Source of the DNA: Buxus sempervirens
Lineage: Eukaryota > Streptophyta > Magnoliopsida > Buxales > Buxaceae
Direction of reading: 5' to 3'
DNA: 64,000 nucleotides
Assembly (NCBI GenBank): GCA_947561395.2
Contig: OX387186.1
Coordinates: forward strand, 40,877,220 to 40,941,219
The position numbers and the translations under genes are program-made. Below the pieces are notes generated by a model, which saw only the letters and a list, made by a program, of their open reading frames with translations, did not search any database and was not told where the DNA came from. Position 1 is the stretch's first letter; each line of letters begins with the position of its first letter. Positions 32,831-44,582 of this stretch are shown here, piece after piece.

Positions 32831-33789
32831 AATGCACTAAGGAACCCTAGACTTATGTCCAACCCAAATATACAAATTCCACTTACAACTAGACTGTGGA
32901 TACACACTAAGTCTCGCCCTATTACTTTGGCAAAAGTTATCATTAACTGTGAAATTTTACATAAAACCATGCTTTTAGTAATTGAAGCCATTTTACAATT
33001 ACCATTAACACATTTAGTTACCAATAGTCACTAAATTCATTCAACAGTAAAATATTATAGCAATAGACATATATAGTGGAAATGCTTGCACTTTAACCAT
33101 AAATATCAATAAGAAGTCAAATCTTGACTTTCAGGTCATAACAGTATTTCAGAAAATTCAGAAGTGGGAAAAGAATTTAAATCTCTCAATAAAAGCCTTA
33201 TGTTCCTTAGAATTAAAATGTTCTCAACATTCTTCCCTCTTGCTAATCCACTAAGTGCAAAATTTCAGGTTTTTATCTTCTTCACTCTATTCCTAATATA
33301 AAACTCTTCTTACACTTTATTGTCAAAATAAATTTTTATAGATTATCACGGCTCATTGAATCTCAAATATTCTTTGAATAAAACAGATGGAGTGGTATTA
33401 TAAACTATAACATGAAAGTCTGCTCCAAATAGTCACAATTCCATATTGCACAGAAATTTCAATTTACATCTACAATTTTAACCTACCATACTTCTCTAAC
33501 CCAAAATGATAATCAGGTATTTTCCACAATCAGCATCCAACACTTTGATATTAAAATAAGAACTAGCTCAAGAGTGCACAAATAGAATTTCCCGAACACT
33601 ATACTTGCATTCACTATCATTAAACTCAACATGACTTCCAAATCTGATTTATCCCCTAATGAAAATCCTAATTTTATTTCACCAAAATTTTCCTATGATT
33701 ACTGGAGTGCTAAACAACTTTGATCAATTCATTTAAACATGGTTTGAATGCTAGAATATGCCCATGTAAACAAAACTGGAACTGCCGCA

Positions 33790-33900
33790 CCATATACTTC
33801 AAATTGTGCTTGGCGCCAGGTTAGAACCCCTCTAAAAACAAGCTGGCGCTAACCTCTTTTGAGGTTAGCGCCCCTTAGTGCCAGGTTAGCGCCAAGGAGA
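33790..33900 (-). repeat. GGCGCTAACCT inverted-repeat cassette
   Basis: TTGGCGCCAGGTTAG, CTGGCGCTAACCTC, GAGGTTAGCGCC and CCAGGTTAGCGCCAAG occur within 100 bases. They can pair as GGCGCTAACCTC with GAGGTTAGCGCC. It sits at the same relative place as the CGCTCGAGCG cassette in solo LTR 4690-8034. Confidence 0.8.
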
Positions 33901-34907
33901 TTTTTCTCCAACAGTTTATCCAACTTGCATAATTTACACAATCTCATGGACTGAACCCATTTCCATCTTCTAATCATTTTTAATACATCACTTAGGATCT
34001 AAATAACTCAAGTAAACCCTTTCGAATTTCATCTAACCTGTTTTAATATCTATCAAAAATCTAACGCACAACTTGAACAGAACATGTGATTTTTCGTCCA
34101 ACAAAATTCTAGCAATTTATATGGTCTAAAAACCACAAGAAAACATGCATTTTGAAGGTGCTAACTTGCCTGTTTGCTAGAATCCAACTTCAACAAAGAC
34201 AGAGATGTCGATCAAATATTCTCCAGCACTCAGAAATTCTCCAATGAACTGGACTTTCTGTAGAGAGTTTCCAAACTTAAATCCTAACACTTGATCCATA
34301 CTTCTACCAACATCTAAATAAAATTGAACCACTTTAGTCTAAAGCTAATAATGAAATATCTCACTTGTACTAAATCGAGCTTGGACGACTTGGTGATCTC
34401 AAAAAATCAGTCGCACCACCTCCTGGTAACAGAGGTCTCTATAGTCTTCCAAAACCTCAAATCGAATCACTGTAGACACACCAAAATTGCACGATTTTTG
34501 ATAAATCTTGAAGGAGAGAAATATTTTATTGGAATTTTCAATTCTTTGCATTGGGTTTGAGATCCTTAACCCATTTGAATCCAAAACTGCAAAGGAAAAA
34601 GCCCGAATTCAATCTTTTGTGCAAAGTAAAACTTTTTCCGGTTGAATTTTGTTGACTTTTGACCCCAGAAAATGAAATATTTTTCTAAGCAAGATTTCAA
34701 GATAATTTTTCCCGGTAATCAAGTTTTTAGCAATGTTATTGCATAAATGAATTTTTTGAGATTTTAAATCTTGACGAATACCTTGGTATTAACATATTGA
34801 ATCTTTTTACCGGACCTGAAAAATCGGAATTTAGCCTTGAATTGGAAAGTTGACTTTTTATTCACTTGGAATTTGGGCCTGGAACTATTTTTAATGGATT
34901 CAAATTT

Positions 34908-34928
34908 GGGGGGGGGGGGGGGGGGGGG
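34908..34928 (+). repeat. Run of 21 G residues
   Basis: An uninterrupted G tract follows CAAATTT. The equivalent place in the other LTR family has AAATAGGGGG (near 49785) or AAATGGGG (near 59112), so the tract has expanded here. Its length may be affected by sequencing error. Confidence 0.8.
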
Positions 34929-34982
34929 TGTTTGCTTATTTACATGTAATATCTTAATTAAATGGAGATTATAAATATAAGT

Positions 34983-35197
34983 ACATTTACTTAAACGATA
35001 TTACATGTAAATAAGTATTGCCTGTGCAGGCAAGGGTCAATGCCATGTAGAAGCTGTGCAGAGAAGCTTTTTTTTTTTTGTATCCGACATATACATTTAC
35101 TTAAACGATATTACATGTAAATAAGTATTGCCTGTGCAGGCAAGGGTCAATGCCATGTAGAAGCTGTGCAGAGAAGCTTTTTTTTTGTATCCGACAT
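34983..35197 (+). repeat. 110-bp tandem duplication
   Basis: The segment from ACATTTACTTAAACGATATT to the T-run before GTATCCGACAT occurs at 34983-35092 and again from 35093, nearly identical. It brings two copies of GCCTGTGCAGGC, itself a palindrome. Confidence 0.9.
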
Positions 35198-35328
35198 TAT
35201 ATGTCGGATACAAGCCTTTTTCTTCGTATCCGACATTATACGTCGGATACAAGCCTTTTGCTTTGTATCCGAAATTTTTTGTCGAATACAAAGATTTTTG
35301 TTTGTATCCGACAACTCATGTCGAATAC
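35187..35328 (+). repeat. Inverted-repeat array upstream of the TATA box, GTATCCGACA type
   Basis: Four units: GTATCCGACA-TTATA-TGTCGGATAC, GTATCCGACA-TTATA-CGTCGGATAC, GTATCCGAAA-TTTTT-TGTCGAATAC and GTATCCGACA-ACTCA-TGTCGAATAC. The layout matches 9239-9380, but arms and loops differ: the arm is 10 bases and the loop 5. Confidence 0.92.
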
Positions 35329-35494
35329 AAGTGTTTTACTCAAAATTAGGGAATTCCAAAAGTTTTCACTTTTTACTGTCTTATCCCTGTCTAAGATGTG
35401 AGAATTCTCGAAAATAGCCTTAGGATTAAGTGGAGGGATTCTAGACACATCCTTGTGTCTACCATTAGGGTTCCCCTTTGCCCTAGTCTTTGCC

Positions 35495-35502
35495 TATAAA
35501 TA
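35495..35502 (+). promoter_or_regulatory. TATA box of the Tat-type solo LTR
   Basis: TTTGCCTATAAATAGGAGG lies about 170 bases after the inverted-repeat array, in the same context as in the element at 9149. Confidence 0.75.
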
Positions 35503-38268
35503 GGAGGCCCCTCCTCAAGCAAATGGCCAAAAGATTGGAGATTGAAGAGCTACAAGTGAAGAAGGGAACCGTTACTACATTGCTCCCAGGAATCCAGGTA
35601 AGCATGGAACCCTCTTTATTTTTGTCTTTAAATTCTAGGGTTAGTCTCCTCTTCTCCCTTTCTTTAGAATAAGGCCTGATTGTGATTGAAACCCCATTCC
35701 CTACTCAAAGTATCTCAAGACTATCTCTAGCCGTAAAACGTGAAGAGAAAGCTAGGGGAAACAAGAATGGGAATGGAACCTAGTGATAGAACCCCCATTT
35801 GATTGGTATATATTTGAATGCTATATGTTGTAATGTGTTGATTAATCTTATGATTTTGGTTTCGTTTTCTGGAGAGAATACCATGGTCCATGTTTTTTAT
35901 AGCATTGGATCTCCATTCTCTCCTAAAACATGATTTTTTTACTCATGTACACATAGTACTTGTTTTGTTGAAATAGGCTTGTATTTTGGATCTATCGTGT
36001 TCATTATGATAGATCTAAGACAAATGGCCTTAAATCAATCTTTCGATAATCCTTGAATGGATTTCATGCAATCCTACCATTGAGAGGAGGTTTTCATAAC
36101 CTAATCTCTCAAGTTGGGATTTTTGTTCCAATACGGGTACATCCGATTCATATTCTTTAATCCATAGGATTCGTGAATCGGATCTTTACCCAAGATGTTC
36201 CTTAAGTGTTTTCTAACTGTTCTAGATGATTTTCAAGTAATCCCCTTTGAGAGGAGGCTTTCATAACCTAATATCTCAAATAGGGATTTTTGTCTCATTA
36301 CGGGCCTATTCGAATTATTATCTTAATCAATGAGATTGATGAACTGATTCCTTGCCCGAAATTGTTCTTGGACATTTCTTAATGTTTTCCAATGAATACA
36401 AGCAAGTTCATTTTGGAATAGAGAAGACCTCATGGTCTAATCTCTTCGTTTTGGGAATTTTTGCCTTGTTTTGGGTATTTTGGCACTTTCTCTCCAAGCA
36501 ATGAGATTTTTGAGCCAAATTCGTGCCCTGCATCTTTCTGGGGGTTTTCCCATTTCTTTCAAATGATTTTGATTTGGATTGCACACATTTGCTCGCTATT
36601 TTAGGTTAATTTTTACCTAGAGTTTTCGAGACAGGACAACACCTGTACCCTGTCTTGGAACACTCATAACTTCGTCCTCCGGATGAATTTTGGAGTGATT
36701 CTAAAGACATGTGATGGGTGGGACTGTCTAGTTTAAGTCTGTAAAATTTCATCAATTTCTATGAAGTGGATTTTTTATACCACTTGATCAAAGTTGACAG
36801 GTCAGTTTAGGCTAGATTGCTGAACCTGTCACTTTGACTGAGCACCATTTGCACATTTTAAGTCCAATTTAAGTGATTTTTATTTCTGTGTTTTTCTTTG
36901 TGAGTCTACTTTCAAATCCAATTGGTTTCAAGACTTTTTAATTTCATTTGTGTCTTGTGTGCTCGATTGACTCAGAACTGCTCAATAGCAGAATTCTGGG
37001 CTAATTTGTGATCCTCTAGGCATGTTCGGGAAGTCACACAAGTCACATTTGAATGGAGTTTTGCGTGAGGCCTATTTTATGTGAAAGATGGTACCTCATA
37101 CTTTATTCATACAAGTTTTCAAAGATTTATATGAAGCCAATCTCCACAAATAGGTTTTCAAAGTTTCCCACTTGTCACTTTTGTCAAATTATAACAGTAG
37201 ATTTCCAACAAGCATATCTTTGATATTTTTAGTCGAATTTAATTGAAAATTTACTTAAGCCTCCTATTTACCGTAATCTTTCAAATGGAATTGGCCTCGT
37301 TCAATTTAAATTTGATTTGAATGGTTGTTGGTCGGATGGCTCCGTCTTTTACTAAATTTTCCGGATTGGTTCCAACTTGCTTGTATTCAAATTTTATTTT
37401 GATTTGCAATTAATGGTGATGTCCTAGAAGTGATAATTCCATAAAGAGGGTCTAAAATTCATTGGATTTCTCATGTGGAGGGATCATACATGTGTTTAAT
37501 TCTTTTCAAGCCTTTTTGATTATTTTAATTAGCAAGCTTTCTTTATTTTGAGCATGAATAATACTTGGCAACCACCTTGTGTGAATGAATGGGAGTGCCT
37601 AACACTTTCCCCTATTCCTTACCCATCTCTGGTTTATTTTAAAATAGAGTTATTTTTACTCTAATTTTTGCTTTTTCATTTGATTTGATGATTTTGGTAT
37701 CCATTCACACCTAAAAGGAATGGTGGCGACTCCTCCCTCTTTCTTGAGCCCGTGTGATGATAGGGAATCACTTTGGTTGATTTTTCCATGTCTCACAATC
37801 ACCCAATCTCACTTCTAAGAGTTAGAATCCCTCCACTCTAGATCTTATATCTAGTTTTCTGCTGTTGAAGTTTTCTCCGAAAGTGAACAGTCGAACCGTT
37901 CTGAACACTCAGAGACAATATGTTCTTACGTTAGACAAACTCTTTAACTCCTTCATGATCCACCGATATGCAACTCCATCAAAACTCCTTACACCTACAG
38001 TCCATCACCCTTAATTAGCTAAATAAGTCATTCCTACAATCTTAATAGCACCACTTAATTTTTTTTAATTAATAAAGTTTCTGAATAATATTTTAGAACT
38101 ATAGGAATTTATGTACTCTTACTTACTCTTAATTTTACATAAGTCTGATTTTTATGAAATTCCCAAATTGCCCTTGCATGGCCTTCACTTGAAAAACCAC
38201 CAAGATAAATTAATAAATTTTATTAAGTATTTCTCCAAATATAAATACCAAAAATTCGGGGTTTTCCA

Positions 38269-38493
38269 ATTAGCTTTCTTTTCTTCTTTGTAATGGAAAA
38301 CTCCCCTTGAGCTCTCCCATCCGGATCCTTTTCCACTGTAACATAGGTCTAATCTTTCTTCCCTCTCCAACCTCTACGAGGTTGAGCCTTTGTACTTGAT
38401 GGAGAGCTTATCTCAGAAATGCTTGAGTGCGGAGAAGCTGACAGTCGAACCCTCTGGATCAAATCTTGTTCCTGGTATGACTGAGAGAAGAAG
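38269..38493 (-). pseudogene. LINE piece 3: ORF1 C-terminal part
   Basis: The minus strand reads LIQRVRLSASPHSSISEISS followed by TKAQPRRGWRGKKD and a stop. This is the basic, serine-rich tail typical of LINE ORF1 proteins, continuing the frame of the piece at 40906-41456. It is bounded by two LTR insertions with TSDs AGAAG and ATTAG. No conserved domain of its own. Confidence 0.65.
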
Positions 38494-40905
38494 TGTAAGA
38501 CCCCGAATTTTCCTAAATATAAAAGTAAATTAATAATAAATATTATTGAGAGTTTTAATTGATAGAAATATTTTATTAATGTAGGTGATATCATAATTAG
38601 TGGAGATCTAGAGTTGGGAGCAGATCCGACCGTCTGATCGTGGAATATCATGGTAAGATCAATATTTTAATCCTATTGTATTTTGATTGGGCAATGTGTA
38701 TAGGAATTGATGCATATGCGTTGCATGGGATAATAGGTATATAAATATAGAATATTAGCCCTAGGAGAATACGCTGGTATTCTCTTCGTATTCTTTTTGT
38801 TTGCTGAGTATTCGACAGCCGCAGAATACAGAAGTCGCATGACCGAAGAAGAAGAAGAAGGGAGGACCTTAGTCTTGGGGTCTTCATCATCTAGAAAGTG
38901 TCCTGCATCTGTGAACACTGTTGGTTAGAGGAAGAAGAGGAGGAACAATCAAACAGAGGTAGGCAGCACTGTTTTATTAAGCGTTTTGTGTTCTCGTACA
39001 TGTTTAATCTCTATTGCATGTTTTAGTGTTGTATATACATGTATTTAGATTGATATCAAACTTATAATTATGTTAGAATCATCTTGGATATGAAAAATCG
39101 GATTTTTAAACACTATATGTTCGTTTTTGGGAGACCGCCGAGCTTACTGTGCTCAGCGAACCTCGACACTCCCAAGTGCTCATTGAAATATGTTGACCGC
39201 CCAAGACCGCTTACTGACTTATCATCGACACTCTATTTTGAACTACCGCTTACCTTAGACCGCCTAAGCGATCCTGAGCGCTCTAACCAGAAAATGCAAT
39301 TTTTTGTATTTTTAACCCCTGATTCAATTCTGAACCATTTTTAACAAATTTTAACCAATGATTAAGATGTTTTAAGACCAAAATAAATTACCAATTACTT
39401 GTTTTACAAAAGAATAAAAATAGGGAGGTATTTAGGGTAATTAGTGGCCAAGCTTTGTAAATAACAAGAAAACCTAAGTTTTGGAAGAACTAAACTTATA
39501 AACTTGGAGATAATTAACTAATAGACATGTAAATTTATATTGTTAACCAGAATATGATATACAGGATTTCCAGATCAGATTTTGAACCCAGTTAACCCAA
39601 TAATGAAAGAAATTACAGAGTTAACCATTATATGCCGCTAGGCACTAATAACATACAGAAATATTAGTCCTTAAGGATTGTTGGTGTCTAGTGGGCATAG
39701 CTGGTTATGGATCCATAGTTTTGGCTAGATAGCTAAGGGATATTTCATTTGGGTTAAGTTACTCCCTAGTGCGAACGCGGTTCCTTTGCAAGTTGGTTTG
39801 CTCTAGAGAGTCCCATGTCTAGAAGGACACCCCAGTGCTCTGCTGGTTATTCCCTGTACATGTGGATAAGCGACCATCTCCATGTATTGATTTCAGTGCT
39901 ACATGCTGGTGGTTCATGCCAACTCGGTTGAGTCATGTGCAATAAGTCGATGACTACGGCTCTTATCTAAGGTGATGTCCACGGGTTTAAGTATCATTAG
40001 TAGCGTCGCCTATAAGCCGCACGGTGGTATAGCATATGGTTGAGAGTCATATCAAACGTGTATCTTTCTTTGTGAGTCCTACAATGATATTGAGATCACA
40101 AATACTTACTTCTGATATTGTTCACATGCTGGACGCATGTATTGGATGCTATGGTTAGATGTGACTGTTTAGTACATCCCGGTTTTTATATTGGATTCTA
40201 TTATTAATTTCTGAATCATGATCTTGATATACTTTATACTGTGCATTAATACTTAAACTGTTTTACATGCTAATTTGTATTCCATGATCGATATGAATGT
40301 TTATATGAGCCTGTTTACTCGAGACTGCTTATTTGAGCATGAACATCTATTTTAATGATTATGAACTGTTTTATAGCATGCATGTGTTGTCTACTAAGAT
40401 ATTCGTATCTCACCCTACTTCTTTATCTTATTTTTCAGCTGATACGTGAGAGGGGGATCATAGTGGTGATTTCCAAGGTGATCTTGTTGACTATTCGCCG
40501 GAGGAGTATTATTATCCTGATTTGATTTGAGATTGAGGAAAGATGATTGATGAGACTTTAGACAGTTTATTTTATTTATTCGGTTTTGATGTATCTGAGA
40601 GATTGAGTGATTAGAACCTTTTAATTATTACCAGACTTAAATGGTTATATGGATTGGATGGTTTATTTGACTTCTTTTTATGAAGATGTTGGACTACACT
40701 TTGGCACATTAATGTTTCCACACTCTGATAGTTTATGAATAAATGATTTACTTAATTCTTCGGTCTGGTTAATTGTTGATGAATATTTGATATGAGCTAG
40801 TAGCATCTCGAATTCGGTTGTTGAGCTAGATTCGGGGTTGTTATAGTAGCGAACCGGATTCGGGTCAAGTTCCGGTTTTCATTGACCCGGGTTTGGGGCG
40901 TTACA
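38494..40905 (+). mobile_element. Solo LTR, TGTAAGACCCC family, forward, 2412 bp
   Basis: It runs from TGTAAGACCCCGAATTTTCC to TTTGGGGCGTTACA, flanked by AGAAG (38489-38493 and 40906-40910). It has a TATA box (GGTATATAAATATAG near 38740), a GC-rich cassette at 39130-39290 and the shared block TATTCGTATCTCACCCTAC at 40408-40427. It matches solo LTR 57266-60139 in reverse complement, for instance TTCGTTTTTGGGAGACC at 39121. No coding domain. Confidence 0.88.
39130..39290 (+). repeat. GACCGCCTAAGCGATC cassette
   Basis: It contains GACCGCCGAGC, TTGACCGCCCAAGACCGC and AGACCGCCTAAGCGATCC followed by TGAGCGCTC. The same words appear in reverse complement in solo LTR 57266-60139 (59285-59440). Confidence 0.7.
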
Positions 40906-41456
40906 AGAAGTCTGTTAGAAGGAAATTAAGCACCAGGCCTTCACCTGACTGTCGTGGGTTATGTGAGGCCGCTAAAGTAAAAGATTGGACTAGGTCTATC
41001 GTCTTCCACGGCCCATGATCGAGCTTTTGGTGAGGTACAGGCAATTGAGGAGGAGAGATGGGTCCCAAAGGCCCTTCCGTCAAATCCATATCCTTTACAT
41101 GGGCTTCAGTTTGCAAGTCTTGGCCTCATTGAAAAACCGGAGCATGTGAACTACAGGGGGAGGCCCATGGGCCTTTTCCATAGCTAGGACCCCATCCGAT
41201 AATGCCCATTCCCCATGAGTCAAGCCATTCGAGTCATTTGACTCAGGAGAAATGGTTAACTCAACTGAGTTAAACGATTTCTGACTCATCTTGTTCCTTT
41301 GCAACTCAACCGAGGCTTGGATGGACGGGAGTCTATGGCGTCAACTTTCTATCCTATTCAGTGTGGAATAGCTCGACGTAGAGGCCGAAGATGGCAGGAC
41401 CAAAACCATTCCTAAAGAAATATTTGCGCACACATTCAAAGTATGCCCAACAAACC
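40906..41456 (-). pseudogene. LINE piece 2: ORF1 middle part with second half of zinc knuckle
   Basis: Just beyond the interrupting LTR the minus strand continues GHTLNVC, completing a C-x2-C-x4-H-x4-C zinc knuckle begun at about 44600, with one frame disturbance. Low-complexity ORF1 tail sequence then follows in two frames (41304-41095, SFNSVELTISPESNDS; 41116-40901, PLGPISPPQLPVPHQKLD). The right flank AGAAG at 40906-40910 is the TSD of solo LTR 38494-40905. Confidence 0.75.
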
Positions 41457-42526
41457 TATGCGCACCCGATTTCGGTCGCACGACGAGGCGCACGCAAAAC
41501 GATGCGTGCCTCGGGATTTGTTTGGAGTCGCCACTACCTGATGGGGTGCAGGCAGACACCTGGGTGCCTAAGTTTTTCTATTAGGGCTTGGTCTGCGGCT
41601 TGAGATTCTAAGTAGGTTCTCGGTTGCGGTCTGAGGAAGTCCGTAGACACCCCAGTCCACCCCGTCAAGTGACGGGTCCCATAAGTTTCCTTGGTTTGAG
41701 TCAACTCAGTTGGTCTCTCACTCACCCGATTCCTAGTCCAGCATTCAATTTTGGTTAAGTCTGGCGGGACCGCCAAAGTGGTGTGGGTCCCTTTACTTGA
41801 TTTTATCTTTTTAATTAAGATGATCTGGGCCTGGTGGGGTGGGCCCCGTTGGAAGGCCCACGGATTCCTTGGTGGGCTCGGTTGAGCCCACATGTCCCCT
41901 TTGGTGGGCCCCAGTCTAAACCTGAGAGGCCCTTTGGGCTTTGGTTCAAATGAATTGATTTTTATTTGAAGTTTAAGTTTGATTATTTAAGTGGATTTCA
42001 TGCCAAAAGTGGGCCGGGACTACTTGTGGGCCCTTGAGTGGGCCACACAGTCAGTTGCCAAGTGATTTGGATTTATCTTTCTTATCTGTGCCAAAATGGG
42101 CCAAGCATTGGGCTTGGGGCCCTTTACCTGGGCTCGGGCTTGAAAGACCAAGACTTTCTGAGATAAGGTTTGGAAACCCTACACTTGTTTGGTTTAATGG
42201 GCTTAGTGGGCCCGACAGGCCCTACCCGTGGTCTCGGCCAAACCACATCCTACTTTAAGCATGCATGGCCCAAATAGGGCCTGGTGGGCCTCAAATGGTC
42301 TGGCCCACTCAAATCTTTTATTTATCTTAGTTAAGCACAAATAAATTGGTCGGGCTTAGTGGGCCCCGTTGGAAAACCCACTGGGAATCAACTTGGACCG
42401 GGTCGGTCCATAGCCCATTTTGGGTTTCCGGGTCATCCGGAAACCCTACTGGTTCGCCCGAATTTGATCAAACAATCCAGAATATTGCACAAAATCATGA
42501 AAATGGGAAAACAGCATTCTGGCAGT

Positions 42527-42675
42527 GTAGCCGGCCTGAGATGCCGGTTACACACATAGGCCAGTGTATCCAGCATCTATTGCTGGCTACCAATGGAACT
42601 CAGTGTGTCCGGCATCTATTGCCGGTTACACATACATCTCCGTTGATCCGGCCTGAGTTACCGGATCAACCTACA
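42527..42675 (-). repeat. Inverted-repeat array, GTAGCCGGC type
   Basis: GTAGCCGG-CCTGAGATG-CCGGTTAC, GTATCCAGC-ATCTATT-GCTGGCTAC, GTGTCCGGC-ATCTATT-GCCGGTTAC and TTGATCCGG-CCTGAGTTA-CCGGATCAA: four units with four different arm sequences in one array, each internally complementary. Confidence 0.9.
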
Positions 42676-43745
42676 GAAGTGGTTTTTTCGGATTTTGGCA
42701 GTGGGGTTGGTTTTTTGGGTCCTCCAGGGTGTTCCAGGGACTGTGTAGGCTCCGGTGTGAGCCCACAGTGGTTCGGGAGGTGAGGAGTCACCTCAATTTT
42801 GCCTTCTTTGGGGACCTTGGTGGTTCCAGCCAAGGGGAGGAGGCTTAGGGTGCTGCCTCCTCCTATTCTTGGGCTACTTTCAGTAGATGAACGGGGACCT
42901 AGGTGCCCCTGTTTAGTTCTCCCCCGTCCGCACAACAACAAGCAAGTAAAGTGGTGAGAAAATAATAATCCAACCTATCTTACATGCTTTGACTATGGTG
43001 GGTGTGTGAGTGTGCCTACAGCAGGGCAAATAAATATATATGCATGACCGACCTGGGACAAGCATACCACACTATCAACTTCATGCTTAAAAGAAACACA
43101 TAATCACCAAAGCACACCTATTTTAGAGAAGGGAAAGAGGGGGAGATCAATAAAGGGGTACAATGGATGAAAAAGCTAAGGGGGAACACCCTCCCCCATT
43201 CAGAATGGAGCCAAGTCATGGCAGAACATGGCATAAAAAAGAAATGCCTCTAAGACCTCATGCAAATGGAAACCCTCTATCTCTCGAAACCATACTCACT
43301 CTCCCTACCCCAGGATGCATTTCATGGGGAGAAAGTAAAAGGAGAACACATGGAAATCATATTAAAAGATGCATTTTAAACAACCAACACAGGACCCTTG
43401 AAATCTTCTCAAAATCACTTCATTTCCATATATGTGAAACAAATGGTGACGAGAAATAATACCTTAGGGTTAGAACCCTGGAATGAGATGTGTGGAGCCT
43501 CCTTTCGAAGCTTGAGAGACTGCTGGAGCAGCACCTCTTCCTTCCACCAACAGCAACTCCTTCTTGGTTGTGAGGAAAATGGAGAAGAAGAGGGAGGAAA
43601 GGGGTTAGATAGGTTCTAGGTGGTCTTTGGTTGGCATGGAGGCTAAGAGGGGTGAGAGAGGCTGGTTTCATACCAGGAAGGGTGGAGGAGAAGGGGTGGA
43701 AGCAACCAAAAGAAAGCCAACCCCGGAAATGAGCTGCTGATTTCC

Positions 43746-43756
43746 TTTTTATAAGC
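43746..43756 (-). promoter_or_regulatory. TATA box of solo LTR 41457-44583
   Basis: Minus-strand GCTTATAAAAA directly downstream of the inverted-repeat array. Confidence 0.6.
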
Positions 43757-43764
43757 ACATTAAT

Positions 43765-44010
43765 GTATCCGGCAACTCAGGCCGGATACACTATGCCCTA
43801 TGTGTATCCGGCCTTGAAGACCGGATACACTAAGGTCTATTTGTATCCGGCATTGAAGACCGGATACAAACATAATCATTTTCAAAAATTAATGCAGCCG
43901 CGAAATTGTCGGGCGATCGGCGCGAATCTCGCGCGAAAATCTTCTTGTATCCGGCCTTCAAGTCCAAATATACACAAGGGTACATGTATCCGGCATATGT
44001 GACCGGATAC
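43765..44010 (-). repeat. Inverted-repeat array upstream of the TATA box, GTATCCGGC type
   Basis: GTATCCGGC-AACTCAG-GCCGGATAC, GTATCCGGC-CTTGAAGA-CCGGATAC, GTATCCGGC-ATTGAAGA-CCGGATAC, a broken fourth unit and GTATCCGGC-ATATGTGA-CCGGATAC. A GC-rich patch with GGCGCGAATCTCGCGCG lies at 43919-43935. The array ends about 10 bases before the minus-strand TATA box. Confidence 0.92.
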
Positions 44011-44582
44011 AAATCAAAAAATTACGGATTTGCCCTTCGACTTGACCGATTCGACTGATTTGACACCTTTGGATATCTACAGATCGCCCCGTACGAATTC
44101 TTGCTTAGTCCCTGAGATTTTTGGATATTTAAGATTTAGTCCCTGAGATATTTTGCTGCGTCGGCTGCCACGTGGGCAGTTCCTGCGCCACGTGTGCAGT
44201 TTCTGGCTTTGCTGCTCGGAAACTTCGATAGCTTATATCTCCTTCATCCGAACTCCGATTTGAGCAAACTCAATTGCGCTAGACTCGTATCGGAGCCCTC
44301 TTTCCAATGACATAGGGCTAAACACTTGGCACGGATTTCGAGGAAAAGTCAACTTGCGGCTCTTCCTTAAGTTTGACCGCCCACAGAACCTTCATCCGGA
44401 CTCCGATTCCAGCAAACTCAGTTGCATTGGACTCGTGTCGGGATTCTCTATCCAATGGTATAGAGCAAGGTAGTCAAATTTCACTTGATCAAAAAGTCAA
44501 CTTCTTGTCCCCTCGGGGTTTGACTTTCTGCCGGGGTTTTTATTTTTAGCACTTCCAAGGGTGCAAAAATAAGGTGCTTACA

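Larger units (their letters stand above)
34471..37797 (+). mobile_element. Tat-type solo LTR, 3327 bp, chimeric
   Basis: It starts TGTAGACACACCAAAATTGC and ends CCATGTCTCACA, flanked by ATCAC (34466-34470 and 37798-37802). It aligns by eye with the LTR of the element at 9149, including AACACCTGTACCCTG, the TATA region and the GGTGGCGACTC near the end. It is about 1 kb longer because 34640-35090 contains sequence related to the other LTR family (compare 49690-49860) and a 110-bp tandem duplication. Confidence 0.9.
32119..38268 (-). mobile_element. Solo LTR, TGTAACGCCCC family, reverse, split by a Tat-type solo LTR
   Basis: It starts TGTAACGCCCCAGATCCGGG and ends TTCGGGGTTTTCCA. ATTAG flanks both ends (32114-32118 and 38269-38273), inside LINE ORF1. 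Its net length is about 2.8 kb. The shared block GAGATACGACTATCTCAGC with AATGCATGC is at 32458-32495. Variable cassettes are at 32690-32830 and 33790-33900. No coding domain; the 148-codon frame at 32588-33034 covers a cassette. Confidence 0.85.

Noticed and set aside
42346-42783. 145-codon forward frame
   Set aside because: Lies in a solo LTR on the strand opposite to LTR transcription and spans an inverted-repeat array; no domain.
43765-44010. CRISPR-like array of short palindromic repeats
   Set aside because: Repeats are the palindromes themselves with 10-20 base spacers, in plant LTRs with TSDs; no cas genes and no unique spacers.
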